A stretch of 64,000 bases of DNA, taken from the NCBI GenBank assembly GCA_030373145.1, contig JAUCZK010000008.1, positions 1-64,000 on the forward strand. The letters run 5' to 3'. Both the position numbers and the translations under genes were made by a program. Under the pieces are notes generated by a model that saw only the letters and a program-made list of their open reading frames with translations, had not been told where the DNA came from and did no database searches. Below, piece by piece: positions 63,868 through 64,000 of the stretch. Each line of letters opens with the position of its first letter. Within the stretch, counting starts at the first letter, position 1. This stretch comes from Cyanobium sp. CZS48M (lineage in GTDB: Bacteria > Cyanobacteriota > Cyanobacteriia > PCC-6307 > Cyanobiaceae).

Positions 63868-64000
63868 TCACCCTTGCAAAGTCTGAGCCGCGGCGGCGAT
63901 CTCCTCCAGCAGGAAGAGGCTGCGCAGCTCCAGGCCCGCCGCCGTCATGGCCTCCAGGCCGCCCTCCTGGCGATCAACGATCGTCACCACCCGCTCCACG
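63868..64000 (-). CDS. pyrE: Orotate phosphoribosyltransferase, C-terminal part (runs off window)
   Basis: [43 protein letters not shown]. Confidence 0.75.
   Translation of the reverse strand, partial: VERVVTIVDRQEGGLEAMTAAGLELRSLFLLEEIAAAAQTLQG

Noticed and set aside
1-64000. CRISPR array
   Set aside because: No regularly spaced 23-50 bp repeats with unique spacers seen; the 29495 array is contiguous 15-mers without spacers.
1-64000. tRNA/rRNA genes
   Set aside because: No clear T-loop GGTTCGAATCC plus acceptor pairing or rRNA motifs noticed by eye; tRNAscan-SE and Infernal would be needed to be sure.

Overview
GC-rich bacterial window, probably a picocyanobacterial (Synechococcus/Cyanobium-like) chromosome judging from gene content; this is inference, no search was run. 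It has three parts. (1) About 1-12.5 kb is an accessory island: the 3' end of a group II intron (domain V/VI), an IS630 element interrupted by an intact IS21-family element with a clean 6-bp target duplication, at least seven toxin-antitoxin (TA) modules in different states of decay, and a dispersed relic repeat (antisense remnant of what looks like an HNH-nuclease-type gene) that sits between the TA modules. One relic+mazEF unit is duplicated, with one good and one decayed copy. (2) About 20.5-25.7 kb is a compositionally different patch (membrane protein, sulfatase, aldehyde dehydrogenase, internally deleted Fe-ADH) that looks horizontally acquired. (3) The rest is mostly intact core or metabolic genes: dcd, folK, phr, fabI, hisB, carbonic anhydrase, carotenoid oxygenase, three MscS-type channels, SulP, sulfatase + FGE + AraC regulator, rdgB, phosphoglucomutase, ygfZ and a partial pyrE. 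Notable items include an iGluR-like protein with a non-canonical pore, a photolyase/cryptochrome apparently split into two genes in reversed domain order and coupled to a phosphopantetheinyl transferase, a 54-aa Nif11-like ORF missing from the ORF track, a 4x15-bp iteron-like array, and gene-fragment relics of GH57 and MscS paralogs.
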